Shown: piece after piece, positions 5,591 to 6,550 of the stretch | Position numbering within the stretch: the stretch's first letter is position 1 | How the letters are laid out: every line of letters starts with the position of its first letter | NCBI GenBank assembly: GCA_964559575.1 | Contig: CAZLGQ010000031.1 | Location: forward strand, 1 to 6,550 | Source of the DNA: SKVL01 sp964559575 | GTDB lineage: Bacteria > Patescibacteriota > Minisyncoccia > Phycocordibacterales > CSBR16-193 | Direction of reading: 5' to 3' | Length of the DNA: 6,550 nucleotides | Notes under the pieces: model-generated | Database searches by the model: none | Told to the model about the DNA's origin: nothing | What the model saw: the letters and a program-made list of their open reading frames with translations, nothing else | Position numbers and translations under genes: made by a program

Positions 5591-5604
5591 GTATTTATAC
5601 TTGA
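5581..5604 (-). terminator. weak terminator hairpin at the tlyA stop codon
   Basis: TCAAGTAT (5587-5594) and ATACTTGA (5597-5604) are exact reverse complements. On the - strand they form a stem-loop that includes the last codons and the TGA stop of tlyA, followed by GTTTTATTT. The stem is AT-rich and the U-run broken, so termination is probably partial and some read-through into tRNA-Glu is possible. Confidence 0.4.
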
Positions 5605-6339
5605 TTTCTTAAGATAAATCAAAAATTCTTTATTACCTCCAACACCTTTTATTGGAGATTCTATAATATCTACTGTTTCAAATCCTTCTTTTTTGGTAAT
5701 AAATTTAATTTTATCTATTACTTTATTATGTAAAACAGGGTCTCTTACTACACCTTTTTTTATATTATCTCTCCCTACTTCAAACTGTGGTTTTATTAAC
5801 ATTATGGCCACGCCTTCTTTTCCTAAAAGATCAAATACCTTTGAAACCACATAAGAAAGAGAAATAAAAGAAACATCCACTGTAATTAGATCAATAAGAT
5901 CAGTAAAAATTTCACTTGTTGTATCACGAATATTTTTATTTTCAATAACAACAACTCTTTTATCATTACGGAGTTTTTCGGCCAACTGACTATGTCCTAC
6001 ATCCAGGGCGTAAACTTTTTTTGCTCCATTATGCAATAAAACGTCTGTAAAACCTCCTGTAGAAGCCCCTATATCAAGACAGACTAGATTTTTTACATTA
6101 ATTGACCATGTATCTAGAGCTTTTTTCATTTTTAAACCACCGCGCGAAACCCAAGGAATGTCTTCGGTTTTTACTTCAATGTCCGAATCTATTAAACACT
6201 TAAAACTAGCTTTGGTTATCTTTTTTCCATTAACAAACACACCTCCTTTTTTGATCAAGGCCTTTGAACGCTCTCGTGACTGTGTAAAACCAAGATTTAC
6301 CAATACCTGATCTATTCTTAATGCTTTATCTTTCTCCAT
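5587..6339 (-). CDS. tlyA: TlyA-family rRNA 2'-O-methyltransferase
   Basis: This 250-residue protein is of normal length for TlyA, which in known members transfers methyl groups from S-adenosylmethionine to 2'-hydroxyls of rRNA (C1409 of 16S, and C1920 of 23S in type II). Residues 8-55 form an S4 RNA-binding domain (IDQVLVNLGFTQSRERSKAL, then VFVNGKKI). A short IPWV linker at 61-64 corresponds to the RxWV interdomain segment, with Ile for Arg. The FtsJ/RrmJ-like domain follows, with SAM motif LDIGASTGGFTDVLL at 88-102. The K-D-K-E tetrad is intact: K70 (SRGGLK), D155 (VDVSF), K183 (LIKPQFE) and E238 (NKEF). Older annotation as haemolysin is misleading. The start is ATG, with a TATAAT box about 28 nt upstream and no Shine-Dalgarno sequence. 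The stop is TGA. Confidence 0.95.
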   Translation of the reverse strand: MEKDKALRIDQVLVNLGFTQSRERSKALIKKGGVFVNGKKITKASFKCLIDSDIEVKTEDIPWVSRGGLKMKKALDTWSINVKNLVCLDIGASTGGFTDVLLHNGAKKVYALDVGHSQLAEKLRNDKRVVVIENKNIRDTTSEIFTDLIDLITVDVSFISLSYVVSKVFDLLGKEGVAIMLIKPQFEVGRDNIKKGVVRDPVLHNKVIDKIKFITKKEGFETVDIIESPIKGVGGNKEFLIYLKKSSINT

Positions 6340-6366
6340 ACAAAGATCTATTTAAAAATTACTTGT

Positions 6367-6374
6367 ATTATAAT
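6367..6374. promoter_or_regulatory. divergent -10 region between tlyA and tRNA-Ser
   Basis: The palindromic ATTATAAT here carries TATAAT on both strands: 6372-6367 on the - strand for tlyA and 6369-6374 on the + strand towards tRNA-Ser. The tlyA transcript would start near 6360, giving a leader of about 20 nt. No good -35 is found for either direction; TTGATT (- strand, 6398-6393) lies 20 bp away. For tRNA-Ser a second weak option is TTTTGA (6382-6387) with TAATCT (6407-6412), spacing 19. Confidence 0.4.
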
Positions 6375-6424
6375 TAAACACTTTTGAATAAAAATCAAAT
6401 TTTTGTTAATCTTTATTTACCCAA

Positions 6425-6509
6425 GGAGGAGTGCGCGGAATTGGTAACGCACCGCTCTCGAAAAGCGGCGCCCTTCACGGGCTTATGGGTTCGAGTCCCA
6501 TCTCCTCCG
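6425..6509 (+). tRNA. tRNA-Ser (anticodon CGA)
   Basis: This is an 85-nt class II tRNA. The acceptor stem GGAGGAG/CTCCTCC has discriminator G (6509), an identity element for serine. The D stem is TGCG/CGCA. The anticodon stem CCGCT/AGCGG encloses CTCGAAA, with anticodon CGA at 6459-6461. The long variable arm GCCC/GGGC (6470-6473 with 6479-6482, loop TTCAC) is diagnostic for Ser/Leu tRNAs, and the T stem ATGGG/CCCAT encloses TTCGAGT. No CCA is encoded (CTG follows). It reads UCG only, a rare codon in such AT-rich genes. Confidence 0.97.
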
Positions 6510-6526
6510 CTGTGAATGAAATGAAC

Positions 6527-6550
6527 AAGGAGGAGACGTAGTGTTTTTCT
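6527..6550 (+). CDS. possible start of a gene cut by the window edge
   Basis: AAGGAGGAG at 6527-6535 is a strong Shine-Dalgarno match, with GTG at 6541-6543 seven bases after GGAGG and only three codons left in the window (GTG TTT TTC). A nine-codon frame GTG at 6512 to TAG at 6539-6541 overlaps that GTG by one base, which could indicate translational coupling. Too little sequence remains to judge coding potential. The same ten bases CAAGGAGGAG occur at the tRNA-Ser 5' end, so this may instead be a duplicated tRNA fragment. Confidence 0.25.

Noticed and set aside
5587..6339. Haemolysin, as TlyA homologues are often named
   Set aside because: The S4 domain, SAM-binding motif and intact K-D-K-E tetrad identify an rRNA methyltransferase; no membrane-lytic feature is visible.
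6425..6550. tRNA-Ser as an attachment site of an integrated element
   Set aside because: The repeated ten bases come from the tRNA 5' end, not the 3' end normally duplicated by integrases, and no integrase or mobile gene is in the window.

Overview
This is an AT-rich bacterial window dominated by the first six genes of a V/A-type (rotary) ATPase operon. The order is H (NtpF-like), I, K, E, C, F (NtpG-like), all on the + strand from about 134 to 4964. This matches the first part of the classic ntp/aha order (H-I-K-E-C-F-A-B-D), but the catalytic A, non-catalytic B and central-stalk D genes are not there. Right after subunit F, across a 14-bp convergent gap, the strand switches. The window therefore encodes the membrane sector (I, K), both peripheral-stalk subunits (E, H), the C connector and the F rotor subunit. 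The motor that hydrolyses or makes ATP must be encoded elsewhere.

The second part holds four unlinked housekeeping genes: a short family I inorganic-pyrophosphatase-like protein (- strand, 4979-5347), tRNA-Glu(UUC) (- strand, 5469-5540), a TlyA-type rRNA 2'-O-methyltransferase (- strand, 5587-6339) and, divergent from it, tRNA-Ser(CGA) (+ strand, 6425-6509). The last 40 bases contain a strong Shine-Dalgarno-like stretch before a GTG, possibly the start of a gene cut by the window edge.

Organism: TlyA and sigma70-like promoters (TGn-extended -10 boxes, TATAAT) point to a bacterium. tlyA ends in TGA just ahead of a tRNA gene, so TGA is a stop codon here; this argues against Mycoplasma (code 4) and Gracilibacteria/Absconditabacteria (code 25). 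The AT-richness, V-type ATPase, lack of recognisable Shine-Dalgarno sequences before the annotated genes and tRNAs without encoded CCA would fit a reduced-genome lineage such as a Patescibacteria/CPR member. That placement is only an inference, and a low-GC Firmicute-like genome is not excluded.

Mechanism: the K subunit has four membrane helices with one carboxylate, E141. It keeps the residues that bind Na+ in Enterococcus hirae NtpK (L56, Q60, Q112, E141, plus Y63), with the Thr ligand replaced by Ser59. The rotor may therefore be Na+-coupled. K is set apart by longer spacers (77 nt before, 36 nt after), a possible own promoter and a perfect AT stem-loop just after its stop codon, which may serve its higher copy number in the complex. 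I see no phage, transposon, CRISPR or clearly new system. The points of most interest are the split ATPase operon, the ion-site signature, the missing Shine-Dalgarno sequences and the tight overlap of the tlyA end with the tRNA-Glu promoter.
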